Position numbers and translations under genes: made by a program
Notes under the pieces: model-generated
Told to the model about the DNA's origin: nothing
Seen by the model: only the letters and a program-made list of their open reading frames with translations
Databases searched by the model: none
Origin: Pyrocephalus nanus
Taxonomy: Eukaryota; Chordata; Aves; Passeriformes; Tyrannidae
Assembly: GCA_038380795.1 (NCBI GenBank)
Contig: CM076259.1
Coordinates: forward strand, 74,272,200-74,336,199
Reading direction: 5' to 3'
Length of the DNA stretch: 64,000 nucleotides
Part shown: positions 11,400 through 24,200 of the stretch, in pieces
How the letters are laid out: the number at the start of each line of letters is the position of its first letter
Position numbering within the stretch: the stretch's first letter is position 1

Positions 11400-12489
11400 T
11401 ATTACATCTAACAGAAAGTAAGAGTAGTAAAGCTGGTAGCTGCTTCCAGCAGAGTTTGATACCTTAATCTTGCTCAATAATATTTGGTTTCAAAAATAAC
11501 ATCCCCGGAAGAAAAATAACTAATTGTTTGAGCTGATTGCTGCTCAGCATGTGTAAAGCTTCCACAGTTTGGCCCCACGTATTTATTCAGAACATAAAGA
11601 ATGTATCAGTTCCAGAAATAGTTAATTGAACTCACCACATTAGTAATAAAATACTTTGAAACTTTAAAAGTTAACACAGGAATGGAACTTCTGAAATGAA
11701 GGTATTACTCTGTGATTTATTTAGAAGGTAATGCTCATCTTACAGGAAAAATGAAATAATGGGATTCTTACAGTTGGTTTTGATTATCTGGAGAAAGTAT
11801 GTTATTTGCAGACATCAATTGGATTAATTCTGCAAGTGCATGTCTTTGGGAAGGAGTTAGTTCATAGCAGTGACAATTATTTTTTTTTGGACAGAAATGT
11901 TTGAGGCAGAGTGGAATCCAGGTTAATGAAGTCTTTGAATGCTATTCTGTGTGTTTTGGTGGTTTCTGAGGAGCAGGAATTATGCTAATAGGCTAAGATT
12001 AGGAGGATTTTTATGATTTCTTTGAAGGTCAATCTGTTTGTCTCATCTGGAGTGTTCTGCCATTGATTCTATTATTCTGTGAGTGCTCCAGTTTCCATCC
12101 TCCACAGCTCCATCCATTGTTAGAAGCAAGAAAACCCTGGCCACTTTAAGAATGTTTAGTAAGTAGAAATTCAAGAGAGTATAATCAGTGTGCGACAATA
12201 AAGAGTTCCCACTTTTCTACCATAGCTCTTAACAAAGAGCATGCAAAGGAAAAGTATGGATAAAAAAAAAAAAAAAATAAGGGCCAGGATATCCCCCCAA
12301 AACAGAGGGGTGATGTCTCTACCGATGAACATGGCTTTGACATGTTACTGGTGGGACAATATTAGATCTCATATTATGGCTCTATTAACAATAGCAACAA
12401 AAAAAACATGGGATAAACTTTGTGTAAATGTATCTTCTGAGATAAAAAAATGGGGAAAAGGAATGAATAGGTCCAGATTTTTCCATGTT
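11400..12489. other. AT-rich DNA
   Basis: An A-run lies at about 12264-12278. The open frame over 12241-12495 reads through that run and looks incidental. Nothing else is seen. Confidence 0.5.
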
Positions 12490-12800
12490 GCTTAATGGCC
12501 TGGCTTGGTCTCAGCTCAGCCTTGGGCTGCTCCAGTGTGGACTTTCCAGTGCCGTCTCTGCTCTGTTATACCTCAGTTTGAGACTGCAGAACCTGCACCA
12601 CTGTAGATGAGGCTAAACTGAGCCTGGCTCCTCTTCCTTCATTGGAGGTTGTAGTTATCTCCACCAGGACCTCTGTCAGACCTGCCAGTCCCCCACATGT
12701 GTCTTGAGCATGGCTGTGTTCCAGCAGGTTAATTCAGCCAGTACAACTGGTCAGCTGTCCACACAGTTCTCTTTGCATCACAGATTGCCATGAACATTTG
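12490..12800. other. GC-richer island of unknown origin
   Basis: About 300 bp stands out from the AT-rich background by GC content and short words such as CTCAGCTCAGCC and CTGCTCCAGTGTGGAC. No long open frame, splice-site pair or known repeat terminus is seen. A decayed mobile element is the simplest guess. Confidence 0.4.
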
Positions 12801-15458
12801 ATACACCTTAGGAAATTTAATCAGACCTTCAAATGCTGATCCTAAAAAACACAGACTTCCTTTAGTTCTGTGCCATATCTACCAAGACCCCATGAATATT
12901 TTGGTTGTTCCTTTGTATGACTTCAACAGCTAAATTTAATCCTTGGTCTCCACAAGGACCACAATATTTTAATAATAGTTTGCATAAAGTTCCATATGCA
13001 GTAGAGTTCTGTTCTAGATCTGGAACAGAAAAGCATCTGTGATTGAAGACAAAACATTACAATGTTTATAAAAAAATTAACTTCTATAGCATACAGTATA
13101 GAGAACAAATGTGTGAGGTCTGATGAAATCAGTATTGGATGAAAAAGAAGTCACATGCAAGATATATTTTTGTAAGTACTTGTGCATAGTAAAAAGGTAG
13201 TAGCTCTTCTTCTATGTCCTAACATAGCATGCAAAAACAGTAGAAGTCCAGCAGCAGTGACAAGCTGCTTCTACTAAAAAAAAAAAAAAAAGAAAAAAAA
13301 AATTTAAAAGGTATGTTTACTTTTGATAAATGCAAGATAACTTTGAACACTGGGAAAAAAATGACATTTTTTCAGTCTTATTCAGAGTCTTGGGATTCTG
13401 AATTCAACCTTCTGATATTTAACTAACTTGCAGGGCACATGCGTTTTGGAAAACACTCTACAGGTCCTGTACAAAAGGCAATCCGATATCTACGTTTTAT
13501 TTCCAATACTATCTGAGTTAACATTTACAAAGGTTTAGCCTCTAGGAAATATTTAGCACATTATTTAGTATAGAATATTTTTTCTATAACTTTTCAAAAT
13601 CATATACTACATTTTTGAACATTCAGGTCCTAATTCACCATTTGTTTAATGTCAAATACAGTAATTCTGTCAGACATCTCATATGCTTGAACGTAGGCAT
13701 TCAACTTATTTATTGTAGTAACACTTCAACATTTAGCAATCATAAAAGTAAACCCCTTTCCTGGATTTTTGTTCCCTATTTATTCTTTGAAATATAGGAA
13801 TTCTGCCTTTCCTTAAAAAGGCTTAATATGTGTAAAATTTTTATATATATTTGTTGATGTGTTTATTACTAATTATATTAAGTGCCTAATAGACAATTTA
13901 TTATGGTCTGTTTCTCTTTTATTGCAAAAAGCAACTATACAGGGCACACCTCTTTATACAGCTCTTTTAAAAAAGCAATTAACATTTTTGCTTATCATAT
14001 ATTCTTTTGATGCCATTTGTCCTTTGTGTTAAAAACCTCCATTTTGTTTCTGAGTAGGGATTGCTTTAACAAATGTTCATGATCATGTTTTAATGGGAAA
14101 TCATTCCCTCCTTTGCCTATTCTAGGAGGAATTAATTTAATAATAATGACATTAAATGTAAAATAAACCATATATATTATATTATTGATCTATCCAGCGT
14201 TTTCAAGTTATTTGTGTATACTGTTTTTACAACTGAGAAAAAAATAAAATGGCAGTGAATTTGTTAATGTTATTTAAAAAAGAAAAATAGAAAAGATTTC
14301 AAAAGCAACGCATGTAGTTGTTAATTTGCAGTGAAGTTATCACAATAAGTGGCATAGCACTTAAAGATATGACAAAATGGGGATGTAATCAATACTCTTC
14401 AGTATTTCAAACATACTATGAAGGCATTCGGATACTTCAAATTCAGAGCTTTAAGTACATGTGGAAAGCCAGACCATTTTTAAAAGTGAAGTCTTGAAAG
14501 CCCTGTAATCATATTAAAATAAGTAAAAAAAAAAAACAAAAAAAAAAAAACTACACCAAACAACAAACCATTTTCATTGAATCATTGTAATGGCACATAA
14601 AGACTCGCAAGTCAAGGAAAGGGTATTTGACATCATATACTTAATTAAAAGAAATAACTTGGTAAAAAATATTTAGGAAAAAGAATATTTGAAATAAACT
14701 GCTTTTAACTGTAATTCCTTGAATTTCAGCTCAGAAAACTACCATGCTTGTAGGTGTGGGAGCATCTATATACTGAATTACTCAGTGGAATGCGATACAA
14801 TGTAATAACAGATCTCAAGCATTAAAGCAGTAGGTAAATGGAAGAAAACAGAGAAATTTGGAATCAGGGAGATGATGATAAAGGAGATAGAAATGATTGC
14901 ACAGGTGACTGGTCTAAGGGTCTCAGAATTCCTGAGAAAAGTCAATGGCTAAACAGAGACAAGTCAACAAAATTAATTAGGGAAAAGAAAAGGCACGTGT
15001 ACAGCATCTGGCAGCTTTGCACAGCTGCTGCAGGGTTCTCTTGCTGATTAGAAGATAAATACAAACAGCAGGTAGCTTGTTTTGACTTTGACTACACTGC
15101 CACTTAAAAAAAGGGAACATACTTTTCTCTCCTACTTTGCATCACTTATAGTTTGCCTCCACAGCTGCTGACTGAGAAGTATTACTGCACTAATTCTCCC
15201 AGTTTCCTTCTGATCTTTTATGATTTGTATTCTGTTAACTATCTTACTCTCTTGGATGCCTCAAGAAATTAACTGAAATGCCATACTGAAACAAGGGACA
15301 AAGCTAACACTAGCAAGGTGACTGCTATTACTTGTTCACTGAAACTTGTGAACATTACCCTTGCATTTATTCTCCCTTGGCATTATGGTGTGGGTTTTTT
15401 TTTTTTTGGTTTTCTTTTTTTTTGTTTTTTTAAAAGAAAATTATTTTCTTTTTCACAG
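12801..15458. other. AT-rich intronic-type DNA
   Basis: Low-complexity A-runs occur at 13276-13302 and 14523-14551 (interrupted by C, leading into CACCAAACAACAAACC). A T/G tract lies at 15388-15436. The 69-codon purine-rich frame at 14838 lacks a credible acceptor. Confidence 0.5.
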
Positions 15459-15518
15459 GACAGAATGTCAAATTGCATACCAGGGGCACCATTTTGCCTT
15501 TGGGTGCTCCATGGACAA
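15459..15518 (+). CDS. Weak candidate exon (60 nt)
   Basis: A strong acceptor (TTTTCTTTTTCACAG) is followed by 60 nt and a gtgact donor. With one completing base at the start, the frame gives TECQIAYQGHHFAFGCSMD and leaves AA. That keeps phase between the blocks at 1688 (out 2) and 20575 (in 2), as any 3n exon would. A second frame is also open, so the coding evidence is poor and the block may be skipped. Confidence 0.2.
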
Positions 15519-18500
15519 GTGACTTATTAAGTCTGCATGATAGTTGCTGGTAAACTAAAAATCCAAGTGATCGATATTGTGCTCTAAAATTGGTTCAGTT
15601 CCTTACACACCCTTTTTGTTTCTTGCAAATAACATGTTAGAGTCTTTCAGAGGTGGAACTTCTGTCTGGCTAATGAATTATTCACGTCTATGTCAAATAA
15701 TCAGAACAAATTACCTATGTGCACAATTTGGTGTTGACTTAGATGTGAGAAACTATAAAAATTTAAACATGCAAAATTTTTAATTCTCAGTGTCTTCTAT
15801 TGGGTGACCTATACAGTCACCTAGTAGCTAAGCAAGATTAAAAGTTTAAGATTCAAAGGATTAAGCGTTTAAAAGTACGTAGCATGTACAGACTTGTCAG
15901 AGGTTTGTTTGCCGATTTCTATACAAGGTATAAGCAGCAACACAAGCTGAAAAGACAAGCTTATTGTATTAGTCTGGCTTGGTTTGAGCATCACAACAGT
16001 GATTACAAACATTAATGCATGTATTTCTACGTGCAGCTCAGTAGCTTACTTAGTTCAAGCACATGATAAAATGGAGAGAGGTCAGAGACTTCAGTTCACC
16101 CTAAAAATATCTAATGATATTGAAGTAACTTTGAGGATCCTGACACATCAAGGATTAAGTGGAAGCTATGACTCCACATTTCCCAGCATTTATAACATTC
16201 AATAGCATCTTTAACTGTTGATTTGTGATGAAAGCTGTATTGAAGGATTATTTATTGCCTCTCTGTTCTGTGCTGTTATCCTTTTTCCTCTCAAACCTTG
16301 CCAGGCCAATTAATATTCCTTATCTCGAAGAAGGGTAGTTCTTCTTATCCCTGAATAAATGTAGTTTTACAGCAGCTCCCAACACACCAATTATTCTAGA
16401 ATACCAGTATGACTCCATTATGTTATGTTCAAGACATTCAGAATATGTTATATAAAGCATAAATAATACTTTTTGCTTTCTTCTTCAATTTTCTTACCTT
16501 ATCCTTTTAAAGAAAAATGGCTATTCAACACAGTTGAAAGCAAAAAATCTAAAATCTAAATAGCTAGTGAAACTGTAATGATTTTTCTTTTTGTTCAAAC
16601 GGGATATCATTGTCTGTTTACACTTGAAGCCAAATTGTTGAGAATTTACTCAAGTAACTGACGTATGGAGAAAGGGGACATAAATAACTCAAATCATGCA
16701 TAAGAATGGATACTCAGCTTCACATGGATGATGCTCAACCCAGTGACCTGGATTTTCAGCAGATATCACATGGGTCTTCTAGACCTACTCTGTATTAATA
16801 ATTTATTACTGCCTTTCTTCTCTAACCACTACAGTGTTTATGTATTGTTATAAAACTCCAGTATAGTGCTCCTTATGGCACCATCTTACATATAAAATGT
16901 ATGTCTGCCCCATTTCTCCAGGCCCTACAACTATGAATATTTTCTCTACTGTTAAATTATCTTAGATCCTGTCAGGACTGATAAGATCTGAGATTGCTTA
17001 GTAGCATCTCAAAAAAGTAGTACTGAGTATAGAATAAAACAAAAATTAGATTATATTTTTATACCTTTTAAATCATTTGAACAAAGAACTAAGTTTCTGA
17101 ATAGATAAAGGATGAAGATAAAATGCCATGCTGACATGGGCACACCAGTACATTCTGCAGAATCTGTTCTGTGGGTTTTTTTAGGTACCATTTGACAAAT
17201 CTCTTCTTTCTATTCTTCTCAGAAGGCTGCATTACAGCACTACTTACAAATAACAGTGGATTCACCCTAAACTGAGAAAGTCTCAACTGAAAACCACATT
17301 TAACTTGCATATAAAACCAGTCTGGACTAAAATTTTCTCATTGCAAGAGTTCATAGAATTAATTCTATGTAATAAATTATTAAAATTCACATTGTTTCAG
17401 AAATCTTAAAAAGTATTTTTTTATTCATTGAGGTATAGCTTTACTTAAGTGCTGTTTCTTGCAGCACAAATCACTGCAAAAGGTCAAAATATAACATTCA
17501 TTGCCCATTTTTCTCATTCCAAAATGTTTCAAAGTAATTTACTGTTGTGACCTTTTACATTTCTTTAAATTTTATGTATAAGTAACTACCAAAAAAAAAA
17601 AAAATCCTTGGAGGTGATTTCCTAAGTTTTGTCACTACTAAGGAGCAGATAAGGGGATAATAGCCCTGACTTTGCAGTAAAACGCATTTAGTTTTGAGAA
17701 AAAAATGATATTTACCTTTTATCTTCTGTTTTATGTAAAAGCTATTTAAGGGTACAAGTTTACATATTGAATACAGTAGTTTAAAAACAAAAAAAACCAA
17801 AACAAAACCAACCAACTAAACAAACAGAAAACCCCAAACCACACACACACACACAAAGGACCAAAAAACCTCACAGAAAACAGTCTTGTTCACATATACT
17901 TATATTTTTTCCACATCACCATAATTTTATCAAATTATTTTTTTTCTGTCTTGTTGGAAACTGCAAAAAGAAGCTTTCCTCATAAGCTTCACAGAAGGTA
18001 TGATCTATCTCACTTAATTTTTGCATATAAATTCAGACCACTAAATATATTGATTCATCAAGCTCCATGTATATTCAGCTGAGGGACCTCTGCACTTCGG
18101 TTTGCAGAATTCAAGGGATTTTTTCCTTCCTGATTGTCTTTCTCACTCCTTTAATGAAGTGAGGCTAGTTAATATTACCTCATAAGAAGAACAATATGCA
18201 ATTTTTAAAATAAAATAATAACATTTCTGTCTAAAAGCATTTCTTTGTCATTAAGGGATTTTTCTAGAATTTCCTTCTGAAATAAACAATTGACAGCCTG
18301 TCTTTATTTATGTACACTCATATTTTGTTATCTGTTTTGAAATTCTTTCAGAATCATGGAGACTACTCAGTGTAATGAAGGACCAACTTAAAAGAAAATA
18401 AAAACACTTTCACACATTTTCTGTGTCTGTAGCTGTTTGATACATACATCTCTGTGCAATATATGAAAACTCTCAAAGATATATATTCACTTTTATCCTC

Positions 18501-20574
18501 TCTCTCTCTTTCTCCTAAAGTAATTTTTATTCTCATTATCTGAAACTATTCCAGAGATGAACACAGGATTTCTGATATTACATCCGAACCAAACACTGAA
18601 ACTCCTTATAATTCTGATCTGTAAAGTGGAACCACTTATTTTACAGCAGAACATTCCTCTGTCTTCTGTTTTGTCTTTATAATGTTATAATCTACAATGC
18701 ATTTCTTTTATTTTTATTTTTCTGTTCTTGCTCAAGACAGGAGATGTCATGTCTTAAGGTTCATGCTGCAGAATGTCACTGGCACTATAATCTTGCTAGT
18801 CAGAAGAAAGTCCAAATGTCACTTAAAAACACATGGATGGTAAAATGAGGAAACTTCTCTCAGTAGCCCTAGACAGAGTGCTTGTTATCTTGCTCTGCAT
18901 GATACTGCATTGTTGCATCCTATGGTTAGGGAGAGAAGTTCATGTGGATGACATTGCAGGATGGCATGAATGGGCAGCCAGAATCTTTGAAATTCAGGCT
19001 GGGACATAGAAGACTGACAAAAGTAAGGAAAGGACAGGTTTTACTCTTTGAATTTTGGAGAGGATGCTCTGTTTGGAGACCTTGTAAGTTCTGAAGTTAT
19101 ATAAATAGGAGGGGAAGAGAGTTGAGAGTGATGAACTGGGGAAGAGAAGTTTTTCTGGTATTTTCCATTAAAGAAACAGAACTAAAAGCAGAATTATATT
19201 TCAGTGTCAGTGGCTGCTTAAGATACTAAGTAATATTTTATATTTTTCTGTGTTTTCCAAACTCTCAATGTTGGTATTACTTGGTGGTTGGAATTAGGAG
19301 AAATTTAAATATTTGATTTAATTAATTGTTTAGGATTAAAAATAAGAAACCAGCATATCCCTTACATGATTAGGTGATGTGCTCCAAGGAAGAAAAATGC
19401 AATATGACCCACTGAGGATATTAAAGGCTGCACCATGTTCTAATTTATATTTTTAGTGGCGATCTGTATCATTTCCATGAATGTTAAATTCTAAGTTCTG
19501 GGGACTTTTCATTTTATAGATAAACTAAATTTTCAGAAGGAAAATTATTTATTAGTGATAGTTGTGGTAGATTCCTTCAGTTTCTTGTTCTTCTTTGAAG
19601 ATAAAGATCATGACAGATGGAAGGAATTTTAAGTGGATTTGACTGTTAATGTAGAAAGATAAATAACTTCACTTTGATTTTAGCCATATTTCTAAGGAAA
19701 ACAACATGGGATGAATCAGAATTTTCTAGAAAATTAAGTACAGAAGGGGCCATATTATGCAGTCCATATTAGTAATTGACCTTTACTAGTTTTGCTGCCT
19801 TTAAAAATGTTACAGGGTATTTGGATCTTCCTTCTGAGCTACATTTTCCACTTCTACCTCCACTAAATTAATGTTGCTCAGTAATGTGCTTGTAACCACA
19901 TACAAATGGACTGATCAAAACAACTTATAAGGGGAGTAATTATTGCAATGTGTTGTCTTTATATGGTGAAAGGGTTAACACTAACCAGCCTGAAGTTTAT
20001 TAGTTCAAAATTAGGTCTTAATATAAAATATTATGTACACAATGCTTAACTTCATGTACTTACAGATTATTTCTCAATGTCAGATTTTTTCCTTTGTATA
20101 GTCTTTATCAGTCTTATTATAAAACAATGGTTCCTCAGTGCTAAGCTGTCACTAAGGAAAATATATCATATATTTGTGTATACATATTTATATATGGTTT
20201 ATGTGTATAAAAATGTACACAGTTTATCCAAGCTAAGTATTTATAGCAGAAATTTCAATTCTTAATTATGATAGTGTCTTGAAGCTGAATTATAAATTAC
20301 TGGTGAAGTTTGTTTTCATCACAAGCAATTCAATATAATAAAAGTATCCTAATTAACTTTTAAAAGAGTTTTCAAAAAAACATGGTGATTTGCACTCATT
20401 TCTTGCTTTTAATAGCAGCAGAATGACAGTCATACTCTTTGATTAAAAAATGATGTGACAATTAAGACTGTTTTCAGTATTAGAACATTCAATTAATTCT
20501 GACATGAAATTTACTTACTCTTAATTATTGCATTAATAGTAACAATATCATTACTTTTCCTGTCTTTCATGCAG
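15519..20574. other. AT-rich intronic-type DNA
   Basis: It contains an A-run at about 17590, an A/C island with a (CA)n tail at 17785-17862 and a CT tract at 18501-18514. Open frames such as 15984-16205 have no paired splice sites. No repeat family is recognised. Confidence 0.5.
17785..17862. repeat. A/C-rich low-complexity island with (CA)n
   Basis: AAACC/AACCA words followed by a (CA) run of about eight units. This is the A/C counterpart of the T/G islands elsewhere. Confidence 0.8.
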
Positions 20575-20746
20575 GTGTTCATTGCCTAGACTAAATTTAC
20601 ATTTTTTACTTATGCTGAAAGAAGGATATTTCAGAAATTTTTTGACAAAACAGGGAAAAAAAGAAAATTGGCATACAGTAGAAATGTTTGTGTCAAAACC
20701 ATTGCTATATGATCTGGACAGAGCAAGCAGTTTTTATTTATTTACG
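20575..20746 (+). CDS. Candidate internal exon, unrecognised gene
   Basis: A clear acceptor (TTTTCCTGTCTTTCATGCAG) opens a 172-nt block that ends at ACG|gtaatt. With one completing base it encodes 57 residues, starting CSLPRLNLHFLLML and ending ASSFYLFT. The peptide is leucine- and aromatic-rich at both ends, with a basic middle (KQGKKENW). Entry phase 2 matches the 1688 block (AG|G gives Arg), and exit phase 0 matches the next block only 406 bp away. The other two frames are interrupted. I do not recognise a domain. A chance frame of this length is possible in AT-rich sequence, but the paired sites and phase support it. Confidence 0.5.
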
Positions 20747-21152
20747 GTAATTAGGCATAACCTTGAGTAAAGAAGAAAAATTTTTTAATCAGAAACTAAA
20801 GTTGTTTGTTAATTACGAACCATTGGAATTTTTTATATTTCAGCAAAAACTTTTAAATTATCTTCAGTTTGCAAGACTAATGATAACTACTGTACAGATT
20901 AATAGCTGTAAAGTATGTCTTCCATTCAGTATAACTGAATAGAAATTAATGTTATATTCAGGAAAGCAATAAACTACATTTTTCATACCCTGCTTTTTGC
21001 TCCTACATACCTACATAGACACGGTACTCAGAGCAGCTATTATAACCTCTTGCATTTATAAGGGTAAAAAAATACACATCCCATAATTTCATAAGGCAAA
21101 GTAAAGTGACCTTGTTCGAGACATATGACACTGTAAACCCTGGAACAGGCAG
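20747..21152. other. Short intron-like interval
   Basis: 406 bp of AT-rich sequence joins two exon-like blocks, if the model holds. No repeat is seen. Confidence 0.35.
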
Positions 21153-21289
21153 AGGGTAGGCTCTTGCAATTTGACTGGCAGCTGCTTCAATACTGTTAAT
21201 ACCCTCAGTAATTTAGTTCTGACAAGCGCTACTGTCATCCTTAGGATGGCAAATAGACTAACTGCAGTAGTGAGCAAACTTACTGATAT
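21153..21289 (+). CDS. Candidate internal exon, unrecognised gene
   Basis: This 137-nt block ends at a strong donor (GATAT|gtaaga). In phase 0 it encodes 45 residues, from RVGSCNLTGSC to SKLTD, including a hydrophobic run (LVLTSATVIL). It enters in the phase left by the 20575 block and leaves AT, which the next block completes to ATA (Ile). The weakness is the acceptor: GGAACAGGCAG has a poor pyrimidine tract, and a better-looking AG at about 21210 would change the phase. The opposite strand is also open over this stretch, so strand and start are uncertain. Confidence 0.35.
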
Positions 21290-24200
21290 GTAAGAGACAC
21301 CTTGTTATTTTTTTGGCTTTTGTCTGTTTCATTACGAATCAAGATGTTATTTTTAAAGTATGCAGCTTCCGGGCTGTCATGCACAAGTATCCTTGGATAT
21401 GTCCAATTACAGTCCAAAACCACCTCAAATTCCCGCAGGAGCAATTAATATACACCAGCCTTCTCTCTTTATATAATTGACTGTGTGTGAAATGATAAGC
21501 TTGTTTGTTTTTTTTTTTATAAAAAAGAGACCAAGTGTTCATGTGAGAGAGGAATAATTTTTAAATTTTTGCATCTGCAATTAAATATATATGACAGCTA
21601 TCAGCTGATAGTAATTTCCCAACACTACAGCAGTCATTTTAGTCTGTATTTTAGTCACTGTTGCCCATGCAGAGTGGGAGTGAGTAATAAGTGGTGTTTT
21701 CACAAGTGAAGTGATTCCTCAGGTTCACTCAAGACCACGAATAAAAAATAGAATCATATGATTAATGCATAACATCATCTTAGGGCAACATTAAGTTGTA
21801 TAAATAATTTCACTTGGCTTATCTATGCCTTATTATATTTTAAATCTTTAAATACCCTTAGTTTATTTTGTGGAAAATTATAATGTATTCCAATACTAGA
21901 TCGTAGAGAGAGTTGTTGTCTTATTGGGGGTTTTGTATAAATTATTCACGTAGTTTGATACAGGCTTTTCTGTTTAAATCTTTTACAGTAAACATTTTCT
22001 TTCTATGGATTCTTTTTTATTTTTACTGTCTGTTCTTCCCCTGAGAACACAGAGGTGGATATTATTTTTTTTTCCTCCAGAGCATTTTTGTTTTATTTCT
22101 CTTTACCCATTATTGTCTGACTGGAACATGTTTTTATTCCTCTGGGCTTATGTAACAACAAGCCTAGAGGCTTGCTGTAGAACACTTAGCCTCTGACTCT
22201 GACCTTTCACACATAGGATGAATTTCTTATAAGAACTATATTTCTAAGGAGGATAGTCAGACAGGTACAGAGCTATAACTCATGTTGAAAAAAAAAAAAG
22301 AAGAAAAAATCAGTCTACACTTTTTTTCTTTACTAAAGCAGGCTACTGTGTTTATCTCAGTGGGATTTAATACACTGGAGAGATTGTAAGTCTTAAGGTT
22401 TGTGCACCACATACAAATAGACCACTTGGGGAATAATTTTCTTTTAAAAATTAAAAGATATATCTCGAATGTAATCAAAGGATGTTTCTGTTTAAGAAAG
22501 AATTGTAAGGTTTTTTCTTACTGGGCATGCATATTAAACATGCAAGCTACATGTAATCAGACAAATTGTTACTGCTACTATAATAATACGGTTTAAACAT
22601 CACTGTATTGATAATATATAGTCTGTTCACTAAATAAAATATGAGGGCTTTTGATTGAGTCTGGGAAGGGAATATTTCTTTCTTCTCTTCCATAGAGAAT
22701 AAAATCCCTCATAAAGAAAACAGAACAAGTTTTATTCTGTGAGAAGTGTCAGGGTTCAGATTTTGTGCCTAAGGCTCTTTCTCCTAACCCAAGGTGACCT
22801 CACCCAGGCTGCATATAGAGGACAAATTCCAGCCTCTTCTGTACCCTGTAACTTATCTGCGTGTGGACAGCCTGCTCTCCAGCACAAACCTAAACTGTGC
22901 TTCCCCACAGTTAAAGAATACACACAACCACAGGCACATGCTTGAGGTGAATGTGCTGACTTTTATAGCAGAAATCACAGTCTCTGTTGTGTGTCTCAGC
23001 TTTCCTTTTTCTTTTGTTAGTCTGGTTTTCTTCAGATGCAGAATTTTCTCTATTCTACATTCTCTATTTTGTGATGTCTGCATAGGAGCACGATAAAGTG
23101 AAGTGCAAATTCTGATTTATTTAAACTCAAGATCCCTTTATCAAGTTATTTCTGTGACTTTACAAACCTGCTCTGCTTTAAAAACTCAAGAAATATTCTG
23201 TGGTCAGTTATACTAAATAATTTAAAATGTGACTTAACAATCCACACACTGTATTTTCTTCTCCAAGTCAGAACAGAATACAGAAATATCCCTTTACAGA
23301 CCTCTTCAGAGGGTGTATACCAACTTCTCAATTCTTTATAAAGCAGAATCTGCAATGTGCACTTTCTGCTCAGGTTGTCTGATATTATCACCAATTAAGA
23401 GATATCTCCAAATCAGCTTTCTTTCTTTCTTTGTGGATCAGAACTGTGACAGGAAAAAAACAAGACAAATAAGTTTAGGGCTATTAATGAGTTTATCATC
23501 TAAACAGTTGACTACAGATCAGACAATTAATAAAATTAATAGACAATTAGTAAAGATTTGTGTGTGTATCTTGATCGAGATGTTTCATTACCATATATAA
23601 TTAACTGACCTTAGCTTGAGTGAGATTCCTTTCATATGCCAAAAGGATTCAGACTTATGTATTGTCTATCTTTGTTTCTCATGTGCGGTTTGAGAGAATG
23701 AGACTTCTCTTGTGTTTAAGAATTGGTTTATTTTTAGGGGTTTTTTTTAAGAGAAGAAACATACAGTGAGATTTTAGAGAAACACTGAACATGTGGGCAG
23801 CTAATTAGGAATGAAAGACCCAGAATCAGCTCATTAATCAACAAACTAGGCCTAATATTTTGATTTAAAAGTGATGATTCTTGAATCACTGTCTTACTGG
23901 TAATATTAAAACTCATTTTTAAACCAAGAAGTACAAAGAACATTAATATCTTAAGTGTTCATCATAAATAATTTGAGCAAGTCCTTGAGATCTTTATTTA
24001 ATGATTTTTCAGAGTGAAGATAGAGAAAATTTTCATCTACATCCCTTTAAACTATAGGAAAGCAAGAACTCACTATGCTCAAGTAGTTGCACTGACCTGA
24101 TGACTTTTGATACAAGAAAGCCAAAAGACACAGCAAAATTAAGAGCTAAACTATCTATTTAGTACATTTGGTGGAGACAGCCAATCTATATCATGTCAAG

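Noticed and set aside
14838..15047. 69-codon purine-rich frame with charged residues
   Set aside because: The acceptor is poor and no donor is present. Purine-rich AT DNA gives such peptides by chance.
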